Below, in pieces: positions 17,318 to 25,025 of a stretch of DNA of 58,094 bases (position 1 is its first letter; each line of letters begins with the position of its first letter). The notes under the pieces were generated by a model. It made no database searches. It had not been told where the DNA came from and saw only the letters and a list, made by a program, of their open reading frames with translations. The translations under genes were made by a program, and so were the position numbers. The stretch lies in the NCBI GenBank assembly GCA_947650155.1, contig CANSUS010000019.1, forward strand, positions 1 through 58,094, in the 5' to 3' direction. This stretch comes from an uncultured Lachnospiraceae bacterium. Lineage in GTDB: Bacteria; Bacillota; Clostridia; Lachnospirales; Lachnospiraceae.

Positions 17318-17440
17318 GATTTGTGATTTCGCAGAGCGGAATCATAGAGGTTAGTGTAAAAAATACTTCTAAGGCAGCAAAAAACACTGCCTAAGAAGTA
17401 TTAAGTTTCACACAGGAAAAACGCAAAAGGCGGCATGGAG
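17318..17440 (+). repeat. Two-hairpin repeat, unit 2
   Basis: The unit again starts GATTTGT. The first hairpin is TGATTTCGC-AGA-GCGGAATCA, different in sequence from unit 1 but equally paired. After ATAGAGGTTA the long hairpin pairs AATACTTCT with AGAAGTATT and adds AAGGCAG/CTGCCT, keeping the same three-base bulge as unit 1. It ends in CAAAAGGCGGCATGGAGG, whose last bases form the ribosome binding site of the gene at 17448. Confidence 0.75.
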
Positions 17441-17447
17441 GATTAAA

Positions 17448-18410
17448 ATGAAAAAAATGATTCTGGCAGTAACAGGTGTTATTTGCATGATTTTAGCGGG
17501 ATGTCAAAACAATGCAGCAATACCGGAGGGGACTGAAACGCAAAAGGAAACTGTGTCTGAGCAGTCGGAAGAAGCAGATTCTGAAGGGCTGAGCGGGACA
17601 GAGAACTTCTTGACGGCAGAACAGGCAGGGCCTTATGGAAAAATTACCATTTCTTTACCGGACGGATGGAAATATAGTATTTATCCGACAGACAGTGACG
17701 AATTAAGAACAGGTATATACGGAATACATTTTTATCCGGAAGAAGCGGCGGAAGGATATATTGAGCTTTCTTATGTGGATGCTTTTGGTGTATGTGGAAC
17801 CGGATTGGCGGTGGAAGAGACGACAATAGCAGGCAGTCCTGTAAATATCGGTACGTATGATGGACATGAATACTGGGATTTTATTTCTTTTCAGGGGGAG
17901 AAAGAAGGAATCGTTGCGACTACATTTACGGTGGAAGACTGGTGGGATGAATATGGCAGTCAGGTCTTGGAGATTCTGGATACTGTCTCCTTTGACAGAA
18001 AGGTAAAGGAGGGAGGCGCATATATTTATGGCAGAGAATCAGAGGCGGAGGTGATCGGACTGCAATTTTCCTTGAAAAATATTTCACGAACCGGTGCAAC
18101 GCTTGTGTTCGATCAGTATGATATTGATACTGTTTCGGGGGAACTGACCTATGGCGATGATTTTGTAATTGAGACAAAAAAAGAGGGAAAATGGACAGCA
18201 GCGCAAATCGTACTGGAAGGAGATTATGGCTTTCATGACATTGCCTATACGATTGCCACAGAGAATACAACAGAAAGTGAATTAAACTGGGAGTGGCTTT
18301 ACGGAGAACTTCCTCCCGGAGAGTACAGGATCGGAAAGAACGTTATGGATTTTAGGGGAAGCGGAGATTATGACCAATATATGGTTTATGCATGCTTTAT
18401 ATTAAATTAA
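17448..18410 (+). CDS. Lipoprotein with C-terminal Ig-like domain
   Basis: The 320-residue protein has a lipoprotein signal peptide (MKKMILAVTGVICM, then lipobox LAGC with Cys19) and an acidic Ser/Glu/Thr-rich linker. Residues 58-185 form a domain of unknown type (KITISLPDGWKY). Residues 205-320 resemble the bacterial Ig-like domain Big_14 seen in clostridial lipoproteins: NISRTGATLVFDQYD, SGELTYGDDFVIE, WEWLYGELPPGEYRIGK and RGSGDYDQYMVYA. It should be anchored on the outer membrane face. The start codon lies 7 bases after GGAGG supplied by repeat unit 2. The Ig-like assignment is moderately sure; function unknown. Confidence 0.8.
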   Translation: MKKMILAVTGVICMILAGCQNNAAIPEGTETQKETVSEQSEEADSEGLSGTENFLTAEQAGPYGKITISLPDGWKYSIYPTDSDELRTGIYGIHFYPEEAAEGYIELSYVDAFGVCGTGLAVEETTIAGSPVNIGTYDGHEYWDFISFQGEKEGIVATTFTVEDWWDEYGSQVLEILDTVSFDRKVKEGGAYIYGRESEAEVIGLQFSLKNISRTGATLVFDQYDIDTVSGELTYGDDFVIETKKEGKWTAAQIVLEGDYGFHDIAYTIATENTTESELNWEWLYGELPPGEYRIGKNVMDFRGSGDYDQYMVYACFILN

Positions 18411-18567
18411 TGGGATTTTTACGGTACGAAAAGAGTTTAAGCGCAGTTTTTTGCATCGGAAAAAGAATAAAATAACTGAAAAAATGATAATTGTCGACAA
18501 GAAAACTGAAAAAATACATGGCAAAAAATGTAAAATAAAAAAATAAAAAATTTTTTTAAAAAATGTA

Positions 18568-18596
18568 TTGACAAATCTCGACACTATAGCTATAAT
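18568..18596 (+). promoter_or_regulatory. Full-consensus sigma-A promoter without a clear gene
   Basis: TTGACA (18568-18573) and TATAAT (18591-18596) are separated by exactly 17 bases, the best promoter match in the window. Confidence 0.85.
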
Positions 18597-18640
18597 AAAA
18601 CCATAAACAAACAAGAGAAAACAAATAAAAACAAAATACA

Positions 18641-18685
18641 TAGATTAAATCTAGAAAATAATTAAAATTTACATAGATTAATCTA
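18641..18685 (+). promoter_or_regulatory. Pair of palindromic operator-like sites
   Basis: TAGATTAAATCTA (18641-18653) and TAGATTAATCTA (18674-18685), both preceded by ACA, lie 33 bases apart, about three helical turns, just downstream of the promoter. They look like two sites for one dimeric regulator. Confidence 0.5.
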
Positions 18686-18929
18686 TAGATAAGGAGGTAC
18701 GGTCCACCGAAAACTTAATCCAATTTTAAAGTACAAAAGAATAGGGAACTAAAGAAAAAAGATTATTATCGTAATCGTAGTCAGAACCAAAAGAAAAAGT
18801 AACGAAGTACATAGGAAATTTAATATTAAATGAAGCCTTGTCCGTTACAGTACAAGTAGTACAAATGAAAAAGGGAAAGAATACGAGAGATAAAAAGTTG
18901 GAGGTAAAGTCCATTGGATAGCGTAGTTT

Positions 18930-18972
18930 AGAAGCGGGTGTTGATGAAAACAATCAATGCCCGCTTCTGTTA
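18930..18972 (+). terminator. Terminator of the orphan transcription unit
   Basis: AGAAGCGGG (18930-18938) pairs with CCCGCTTCT (18960-18968), extended inward by TTGAT/ATCAA across a two-base mismatch, followed by GTTATATTT. Confidence 0.75.
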
Positions 18973-19150
18973 TATTTCATGGATATTACATTGAAAGATC
19001 ATCTGATTTTATTCTTAAGAAATTCTATATTCGATTATTTTTTGTAGAAAAATGAGGAAATATAATGTATTATGTTATGGTAATATATTATGAATACCTA
19101 TAAATTTTAATATTATGTATCGTATATAATTTGAAAGGAGTATTTATCAG

Positions 19151-20458
19151 ATGAACGATAATAAAGATACCGAGAGAAGAGTATACAGGCATAAACGCCG
19201 TATACGCAATCAGATTATTGCGTATATTTCACTTGTGGTCATTATTGCCGTTTTAGCAGTTGGCGGCGTTTTTGCAGCAAAATATATAGTCGGACGGTTA
19301 AAAGACGGAAAGCCGCTGGAACAGCCGGAGGAATCATCAAATGAATTTGTGGAAAGTGAGGAACCTATTACGATTTCAGATCCGGAACCGGAAACAGTGG
19401 AAGAGGAAGTGAACTGGCTGGATGAAATGGTAAATGCCTGTATTGCGGAAATGCCGATTGAGGATAAGGTGGCAGGTTTATTTTTCATTACGCCGGAGGC
19501 GCTGACAGGTGTGGGGACAGCAGTAAAAGCGGGAGATGGTACAAAAGAAGCGCTGGGGACATATGCGGTGGGCGGTCTGGTGTATTTTTCACAGAATATT
19601 AAGTCAGAGGAACAGCTGACGGAGATGATAGCCAATACTACATTATATACCAGATATCCGTTGTTTTTTGCTGTAGATGAGGAAGGCGGTAAAGTGAGCC
19701 GTGTTGCGGACAGCAGCATTGAAGTAGAAAAGATAAGTCCGATGGCGGAGATAGGCGCAACAGGTGATGCGCAGAACGCGTATGAAGCAGGAGTGACAAT
19801 CGGCGCTTATTTAAAAAGACTTGGTTTTAATCTTGACTTTGCACCTGTGGCAGATGTGCTGGTAAATGCGGAAAATACAACGATAGGAGACAGATCTTTT
19901 GGAACTGATGCAGCGATTGTCGGGCAAATGGTGCCTTCCTTTGTAACAGGAATAGAAGAGGAAGGGGTAAGTTCCTGCCTGAAACATTTTCCGGGACTTG
20001 GGGATACGACAGAGGATACGCATAACGGTATGGCGGTTACAGAGCGGACATTGGAAGAATTTCAGACGGTGGAATTTCCTGTTTTTAAAGCGGGGATTGA
20101 TGCCGGAGCGGATTTTGTAATGGTGAGCCATGTGTCAGCGCCTGCATTGACGGGAGACAATACGCCGGCATCTCTTTCGGGAGCAGTGATTGGAATACTG
20201 AGAAATGATCTGGGATTTGATGGTATTGTTATTACGGATGCTCTGAATATGACCGCAATTACCGATTATTATACTTCTGAAGAAGCGGCGGTCAAAGCAA
20301 TTCAGGGCGGTGCAGATATGCTGCTGATGCCGGAAGACTTTGAAGCAGCGTATCAGGGACTTCTTCAGGCAGTACAGGATGGAACAATTTCAGAAGAACG
20401 TATTAACGAATCTTTGCGCAGAATTTATCGTGTGAAATATGCGGACCGGATGGAGTGA
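19151..20458 (+). CDS. Glycoside hydrolase family 3, NagZ-like beta-N-acetylhexosaminidase, membrane-anchored
   Basis: The 435-residue protein has a basic N-terminus and one membrane segment (residues 24-45), then a Pro/Glu-rich linker, so the catalytic domain is outside the cell. The GH3 domain (about 90-430) shows PLFFAVDEEGGKVSRV, LGFNLDFAPVADV, DRSFGTD, KHFPGLGDTTEDTH (the Lys-His and Asp-His pair of NagZ-type enzymes) and VITDALNM with the nucleophile Asp. NagZ enzymes release N-acetylglucosamine from peptidoglycan fragments. AAAGGAG lies 9 bases before the start. A terminator follows at 20477. Confidence 0.92.
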   Translation: MNDNKDTERRVYRHKRRIRNQIIAYISLVVIIAVLAVGGVFAAKYIVGRLKDGKPLEQPEESSNEFVESEEPITISDPEPETVEEEVNWLDEMVNACIAEMPIEDKVAGLFFITPEALTGVGTAVKAGDGTKEALGTYAVGGLVYFSQNIKSEEQLTEMIANTTLYTRYPLFFAVDEEGGKVSRVADSSIEVEKISPMAEIGATGDAQNAYEAGVTIGAYLKRLGFNLDFAPVADVLVNAENTTIGDRSFGTDAAIVGQMVPSFVTGIEEEGVSSCLKHFPGLGDTTEDTHNGMAVTERTLEEFQTVEFPVFKAGIDAGADFVMVSHVSAPALTGDNTPASLSGAVIGILRNDLGFDGIVITDALNMTAITDYYTSEEAAVKAIQGGADMLLMPEDFEAAYQGLLQAVQDGTISEERINESLRRIYRVKYADRME

Positions 20459-20476
20459 TACAGGACAGATAAAAGC

Positions 20477-20520
20477 AGAAAGAGCGGTTTCAAATGGTAA
20501 AGTTTGAAACCGCTCTTTCT
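20477..20520. terminator. Terminator after the GH3 gene
   Basis: AGAAAGAGCGGTTTCAAA (20477-20494) pairs perfectly with 20503-20520, an 18-bp stem with an 8-base loop. The tail AATTTTCATT is only moderately T-rich. Confidence 0.8.
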
Positions 20521-20565
20521 AATTTTCATTATGAAAACTGTGTAAGAAAATAGAAAATAAAAAAA

Positions 20566-20636
<71 letters not shown>

Positions 20637-20659
20637 ATGTCAATTTCAAGACAAATAAT

Positions 20660-20688
20660 AATATACTATATAGTTTTTTGTTTGTCAA
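20660..20688 (-). promoter_or_regulatory. Promoter of tRNA-Gly
   Basis: On the minus strand TTGACA (20688-20683) and TATATT (20665-20660) are 17 bases apart. Confidence 0.8.
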
Positions 20689-20776
20689 CTGAATTTTTCA
20701 GACTGATAGGCGATTGACTTAAAGGCTGAACGGTTATGGCTGTTTCAAGTTTTCGGATCAGATTCTGTGAAAAGAA

Positions 20777-20805
20777 TTGAGAAAGCATGAGAGATCTGCT
20801 ACGAT
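20777..20805 (+). promoter_or_regulatory. Promoter of rarA
   Basis: TTGAGA (20777-20782) and TACGAT (20800-20805) are 17 bases apart, followed by an A/G-rich leader. Confidence 0.6.
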
Positions 20806-20872
20806 AGAGAAAAAGAATGTAAAAAAAGAAGAGTAAAGCAGAAAAGAAAGAGAAAAAACTGGGAGAAAAATT

Positions 20873-22201
20873 ATGGATTTATTTGAATATATGCGAAATA
20901 CCAATATGGAAAAAGAATCACCCCTTGCGGCGAGAATGCGCCCGGTATCTTTAGAAGAGGTCGTAGGACAGCAGCATATTGTGGGAAAGGACAAGCTGCT
21001 GTACCGTGCTATTAAAGCGGATAAATTAAGTTCTATCATTTTTTACGGACCGCCGGGAACGGGAAAAACGACGCTGGCTAAGGTGATAGCGAATACCACC
21101 AGCGCTGAGTTCACACAGATTAATGCGACAATTGCCGGTAAAAAGGATATGGAAGAAGTGATAGGCAAGGCGAAAGACATACAGGGGATGTATGGAAAAA
21201 GGACGATACTCTTTATTGACGAGATTCATCGTTTTCATAAAGGACAGCAGGATTATCTGCTTCCTTTTGTAGAAGACGGAACGGTCATTTTGATAGGTGC
21301 AACGACAGAAAATCCTTATTTTGAAGTAAACAGCGCGTTGATTTCCAGATCCATAATCTTTGAATTAAAGCCGATTGAAAAAGAAGATATTAAAAAACTG
21401 ATAAGACGTGCAGTCTATGATAAAGAAAAAGGAATGGGGGCATATGAGGCACAGATCGAAGAGGATGCACTGGAGTTTCTGGCAGAGCTTTCAGGCGGCG
21501 ATGCGAGGCATGCTTTAAATGCAGTGGAACTTGGCATTATGACCACAAACCGCAGTGAAGACGGGAAAATTCATATTACGCTTCCGGTGGCGGAGGAATG
21601 TATTCAAAAAAGAGTAATTCGATATGATAAAACCGGAGATAATCACTATGACACAGTATCTGCATTTATTAAAAGCATGAGAGGTTCCGATCCGGATGCA
21701 GCAGTTTATTACCTTGCAAGGATGCTTTATGCGGGAGAAAGTGTGACATTTATTGCAAGAAGAATGATGATCTGTGCGTCTGAGGATGTAGGAAATGCTG
21801 ACCCCAATGCGCTGACTGTTGCAGTCAGCGCCGCGCAGGCAGTGGAAAGGGTGGGAATGCCGGAGGCACAGATCATTCTTTCACAGGCAGCTTCCTATAT
21901 TGCGACAGCGCCGAAAAGTAATGCCAGCGTAAAAGCGATTGCAGAGGCGGCGGAAGCGGTGGAGCGTACCGGTAATTTACCGATTCCGCCCCATTTACAG
22001 GATGCACATTATAAAGGGGCAGCAAAACTGGGACATGGAACAGGATACAAATATTCGCATGATTATCCAAATGGTTATGTAGAGCAGCAGTATCTGCCTT
22101 ATGAATTGAACGGGAGGGAATTTTACAGACCTACCGGCAATGGATATGAAGTAAAGATAAAAGAGCATATGGCAAGGATAAAAAAGGAAGCGTCAGAATA
22201 A
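20873..22201 (+). CDS. rarA: Replication-associated recombination protein A
   Basis: RarA (MgsA) is an AAA+ ATPase of the clamp-loader type that acts at stalled forks. The 442-residue protein has the family start PLAARMRPVSLEEVVGQQHI, Walker A GPPGTGKTTLAKV, Walker B ILFIDEIHRF, sensor 1 IGATTENPYFEVN, and sensor 2 ELSGGDARHALNAVEL. The C-terminal tetramerisation domain (from about 260: YDTVSAFIKSMRGSDPDAAVYYLARML) is complete. GGGAG precedes the start. Its last 9 bases overlap the convergent DUF4364 gene. Confidence 0.97.
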   Translation: MDLFEYMRNTNMEKESPLAARMRPVSLEEVVGQQHIVGKDKLLYRAIKADKLSSIIFYGPPGTGKTTLAKVIANTTSAEFTQINATIAGKKDMEEVIGKAKDIQGMYGKRTILFIDEIHRFHKGQQDYLLPFVEDGTVILIGATTENPYFEVNSALISRSIIFELKPIEKEDIKKLIRRAVYDKEKGMGAYEAQIEEDALEFLAELSGGDARHALNAVELGIMTTNRSEDGKIHITLPVAEECIQKRVIRYDKTGDNHYDTVSAFIKSMRGSDPDAAVYYLARMLYAGESVTFIARRMMICASEDVGNADPNALTVAVSAAQAVERVGMPEAQIILSQAASYIATAPKSNASVKAIAEAAEAVERTGNLPIPPHLQDAHYKGAAKLGHGTGYKYSHDYPNGYVEQQYLPYELNGREFYRPTGNGYEVKIKEHMARIKKEASE

Positions 22202-22705
22202 TTCCTGTATCAGATGCTGATAGATTTCCTGATTTTTTTTCTGCCAGTTATCACAGATGGAAGCTGCTGTTTCTTCAACGGGAACAGAAAGAGTGATTTC
22301 GACAAGCCGGATATTCCGGTCTTTGGCGATCAGATGCGCTTCATATTCGCCGCTTGTGGATTTATAGTAATCCGCAAGTACGGATACTTCGTTGCGAAGT
22401 TCCAGCTCGTTTTCTTTGAAAAATGTTTTTATATCGGCTTTGATGGCGTCACTGATACGGTTTTCAAAGAAACTCAGGGTTTCCTGTCCCTCTTTTGTAA
22501 TGGCAAGGTGGGTCCGGTTGCGGATAGACTCTGCGGAGATCAGATCTGTTTCAATCAGTTCAGATATCACCTGCTGTAATGTTAAGAAGTTTGTATATTC
22601 TTTTTCCAGAATAAAATCCCCGACCTGTGCTTTCGTTAACGGAAAATTGACACGGTCGAGCATATAAAGAACAATCAGTTTATAAAGAGTAAGCGGATCC
22701 TGCAT
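22193..22705 (-). CDS. DUF4364 protein, winged-helix-like
   Basis: The 170-residue protein starts with LYKLIVLYMLDRVNFPLTKAQVGDF and continues FLTLQQVISELIETDLI, ITKEGQETLSFF, a pattern of the DUF4364 family of Firmicutes. The first 80 residues read like a winged-helix DNA-binding domain; the rest is a beta-rich domain (YEAHLIAKDRNIRLVEITLSVP). It is the last gene of the malic enzyme / radical SAM operon, starting about one base after the radical SAM stop. A regulatory role is suggested by fold only. Confidence 0.85.
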   Translation of the reverse strand: MQDPLTLYKLIVLYMLDRVNFPLTKAQVGDFILEKEYTNFLTLQQVISELIETDLISAESIRNRTHLAITKEGQETLSFFENRISDAIKADIKTFFKENELELRNEVSVLADYYKSTSGEYEAHLIAKDRNIRLVEITLSVPVEETAASICDNWQKKNQEIYQHLIQELF

Positions 22706-22706
22706 T

Positions 22707-23678
22707 TCATTTTTCCTCCCAAATGCCCTGATATATATTTCGTATCTTCATTTCATGATGGATAGTATTTAAGACCATTCTTTTATGTTTGCTCCAGTCA
22801 GGAGCAGCAAGGATATCTTTTGGTCCATCGCCGGTCAGTCTGTGGATTACGATACCGGGATCTAAATGACCGATACAGTCGATTAAAATATCGAGGTAGT
22901 CGTTTTGCGAAAGTACCTGGAATTTTCCTGCCATAAAATCAGTATATAAATCGGTTCCTTTTAACACATGAAGAAGCTGCAGTTTGACGCCGAAAACGGA
23001 CTTTTTATTTAAATATGCTATTGTATTTTGACAGTCGCTTTTTGTTTCTCCGGGAAGCCCCAGGATAACATGTACAATTACGGGTATGCCAATCTGACTC
23101 AATTGGGATACGGCACGATCAAAAATGGAAAGAGAATAGCCGCGCCGTATATAATCAGCCGTTCTTTCGTTTGTTGTCTGCAGCCCCAGTTCGATCCAGA
23201 TAAATTTGGCATTTTTACCGCTTTGGTCAATCGTGTATTCACGAGAAAGTTTACTTAGGAGATTCAGAACTTCTGCCGGCAGACAGTCAGGTCTCGTTGC
23301 AATGGAAATACCGGCAGTCTGCGGATGATTCAATGCCGCTCTGTATAAGGATTCCAGTTTTTCCACGGAAGCATAGGTGTTGGTGTATGCCTGAAAATAG
23401 GCGATCAGTCTGTCGCAGTTTTTTTGCATGGACGCAACGGTAAGGGCTTTTTTTATATTCTCTTGCGCCGAAAGGGAATCGGAGAAAGGAGATGCAAATT
23501 CACCGCTTCCGCCCGCACTGCAGAAGATGCAGCCCCGCGTATCCAGTGTGCCGTCTCTGTTCGGACAGGTAAAACCGGCATCCAGGGCTGCTTTATATAA
23601 TTTTTGCCCAAATGTATTTTTACAATAGGCGTCCAGAGAATAGTAAGGCTTTCCATGCCAAAGCGGATTGTTATTCAT
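22707..23678 (-). CDS. TIGR01212-family radical SAM protein (YtqA/YhcC-like)
   Basis: The 323-residue protein has the radical SAM cysteines in FTCPNRDGTLDTRGCIFC (C-x11-C-x2-C, the spacing of this subfamily) and the partner segments AYFQAYTNTYAS, IATRPDCLP, WIELGLQTTNERTAD and VIVHVILGLPGETK. Radical SAM enzymes of this family (YtqA, YhcC) bind a 4Fe-4S cluster and S-adenosylmethionine; a link to RNA modification has been proposed for relatives. Its first 8 bases overlap the end of the malic enzyme gene, so the two are translationally coupled. Confidence 0.92.
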   Translation of the reverse strand: MNNNPLWHGKPYYSLDAYCKNTFGQKLYKAALDAGFTCPNRDGTLDTRGCIFCSAGGSGEFASPFSDSLSAQENIKKALTVASMQKNCDRLIAYFQAYTNTYASVEKLESLYRAALNHPQTAGISIATRPDCLPAEVLNLLSKLSREYTIDQSGKNAKFIWIELGLQTTNERTADYIRRGYSLSIFDRAVSQLSQIGIPVIVHVILGLPGETKSDCQNTIAYLNKKSVFGVKLQLLHVLKGTDLYTDFMAGKFQVLSQNDYLDILIDCIGHLDPGIVIHRLTGDGPKDILAAPDWSKHKRMVLNTIHHEMKIRNIYQGIWEEK

Positions 23679-24825
23679 GAATATGGGACTTTACGGCTTC
23701 GGCGACAACTTCGGCAACCCTGGGATTAAATGCCTCCGGCATAATATTGTCTTCATTTAATTCTTCTTCCGGTACAAGATTGGCAATAGCGAGTGCAGCG
23801 GCAAGTTTCATCTCTTCCGTAATTTGAGAAGCATGCCCTTCCAGAGCGCCTTTGAAAATACCGGGGAAAGCAACCACATTATTGACCTGATTGGGAAAAT
23901 CAGAACGTCCTGTGCCGACCACTCTGGCGCCGGCCTTTTTTGCGGCGTCCGGCATGATTTCGGGAACCGGATTTGCCATTGCAAATAAAATGGAATCTTT
24001 ATTCATGGAAGCAACCATTTCAGGGGTGACAATATTGGGTGCAGAAACGCCCACAAAGATATCGGCGCCTTTTAATGCATCGGCAAGGGAGCCGCTTTCA
24101 TTATCCGGGTTGGTGATCTGCGTCATTTTCTGCTGCATCCAGTTGAGTCCTTCGGTATCTTTGGAAACAATGCCGATTTTGTCACACATAATTACTTTTT
24201 GAAAGCCGTAAGTCAGTAATAGTTTTGTAATAGCGACGCCGGCGCTCCCAGCTCCATTGACAATTACTTTACAGTCTTCTTTTTTCTTATTGACAACTTT
24301 CAGTGCATTGATAATTCCGGCAAGTACGACAATGGCGGTTCCATGCTGATCGTCGTGAAAGACGGGAATATCCAGTATTTCTTTCAGTCTTTCTTCAATT
24401 TCAAAACAGCGGGGGGCGCTGATGTCTTCCAGATTGATGCCGCCGAATCCGGGTGCAAGGTAGGTAACTGCTTTGATGATTTCTTCCGTATCCTGCGTAT
24501 CCAGACAGATCGGTACTGCATTGACGCCTCCAAATTCTTTGAAAAGTACGGCTTTTCCTTCCATAACGGGCATGGCAGCATAGGGACCAATGTTGCCAAG
24601 GCCTAAAACGGCGCTGCCATCGGATACAACAGCGACGGTGTTAGACTTCCATGTATAAGTATAAGCGGCGTTTTTATCTTCCGCGATGACCTTGCAGGGC
24701 TCCGCTACTCCCGGAGTATAGGCAAGAGACAGATCTTCTCTGGATTTTACCGGCGTTTTTGATATGGTTTCTAATTTTCCTTTCCATTGTTTATGAAGTT
24801 CAAGTGCTTTTTCTCCTGTAGTCAT
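23671..24825 (-). CDS. NAD(P)-dependent malic enzyme (oxaloacetate-decarboxylating malate dehydrogenase)
   Basis: The 384-residue enzyme converts malate to pyruvate and CO2. Family signatures are SLAYTPGVAEPC, VVSDGSAVLGLGNIGPYAAMPVMEGK, INLEDISAPRCFEIE, PVFHDDQHGTAIV with the metal-binding Asp residues, the nucleotide-binding VNGAGSAGVAITKLL, and FAMANPVPEIMPDAA. It is the short bacterial form without the phosphotransacetylase-like extension of MaeB. It heads a minus-strand operon with the radical SAM and DUF4364 genes. Cofactor preference cannot be read safely. Confidence 0.95.
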   Translation of the reverse strand: MTTGEKALELHKQWKGKLETISKTPVKSREDLSLAYTPGVAEPCKVIAEDKNAAYTYTWKSNTVAVVSDGSAVLGLGNIGPYAAMPVMEGKAVLFKEFGGVNAVPICLDTQDTEEIIKAVTYLAPGFGGINLEDISAPRCFEIEERLKEILDIPVFHDDQHGTAIVVLAGIINALKVVNKKKEDCKVIVNGAGSAGVAITKLLLTYGFQKVIMCDKIGIVSKDTEGLNWMQQKMTQITNPDNESGSLADALKGADIFVGVSAPNIVTPEMVASMNKDSILFAMANPVPEIMPDAAKKAGARVVGTGRSDFPNQVNNVVAFPGIFKGALEGHASQITEEMKLAAALAIANLVPEEELNEDNIMPEAFNPRVAEVVAEAVKSHIHE

Positions 24826-24948
24826 TAGGCTCCTCCATTCTTTAAAGATGTTTCTTTTTTATATGATTTATTTCAATCGTGTTGTGATATAACGTATTTA
24901 ACGTCGTAAAATATCATATAATATTTATTTTGAGGAATCAAGTCTGCA

Positions 24949-24977
24949 TTGCCATTGAAAGAAAAATAGGATAGAAT
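24949..24977 (+). promoter_or_regulatory. Promoter of the EEP-family gene
   Basis: TTGCCA (24949-24954) and TAGAAT (24972-24977) are 17 bases apart. Confidence 0.55.
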
Positions 24978-25025
24978 ACATATTATAATTTTGCATGTCC
25001 GCGGAAGCGGCAGATGGAGGTTATA

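Larger units (their letters stand above)
16997..17447. other. Intergenic region with a minus-strand promoter and two tandem repeat units
   Basis: This 451-base stretch holds the promoter of the repeat-protein gene (17065-17093), a small hairpin GTGAAA/TTTCAC (17156-17172) and two tandem structured repeat units (17181-17440) that run directly into the ribosome binding site of the lipoprotein gene. No ordinary gene is visible. Confidence 0.6.
18603..18972 (+). ncRNA. Candidate non-coding RNA or decayed small gene
   Basis: The promoter at 18568 and the terminator at 18930 predict a transcript of about 370 bases. It is A/G-rich, contains AAGGAGGT without a usable start codon, and repeats AGTACA four times (18730, 18806, 18849, 18858). 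All three plus frames have stops. A 46-residue open stretch in one frame (18781-18918, including YIGNLILNEALSV) looks protein-like, and other frames are open just upstream. A frameshifted small gene is therefore as likely as an RNA gene. It matches no RNA family I know. Confidence 0.4.
18411..19150. other. 740-bp region without a clear gene, containing an orphan transcription unit
   Basis: Between the lipoprotein and the GH3 gene I see no intact open frame with a start and ribosome binding site. The stretch holds a consensus promoter (18568-18596), two palindromes, a perfect Shine-Dalgarno sequence AAGGAGGT (18691-18698) with no start codon behind it, an A/G-rich segment, and a terminator (18930-18972). 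The last 180 bases are an A/T-rich upstream region for the GH3 gene. Confidence 0.6.

Noticed and set aside
17156-17440. Interpretation of the repeated hairpins as a CRISPR array.
   Set aside because: There are only two units of about 125-137 bases without constant direct repeats and unique spacers, and no cas genes.
18726-18953. A 75-codon minus-strand open frame across the orphan transcription unit.
   Set aside because: It starts at a TTG inside the terminator hairpin, lacks a ribosome binding site, and its Phe/Ser/Tyr-rich text is what the complement of an A/G-rich strand gives.
25014-25025. ATG 25014 as start of the EEP-family gene.
   Set aside because: The GGAGG at 25016-25020 overlaps this ATG and is ideally spaced for GTG 25026.
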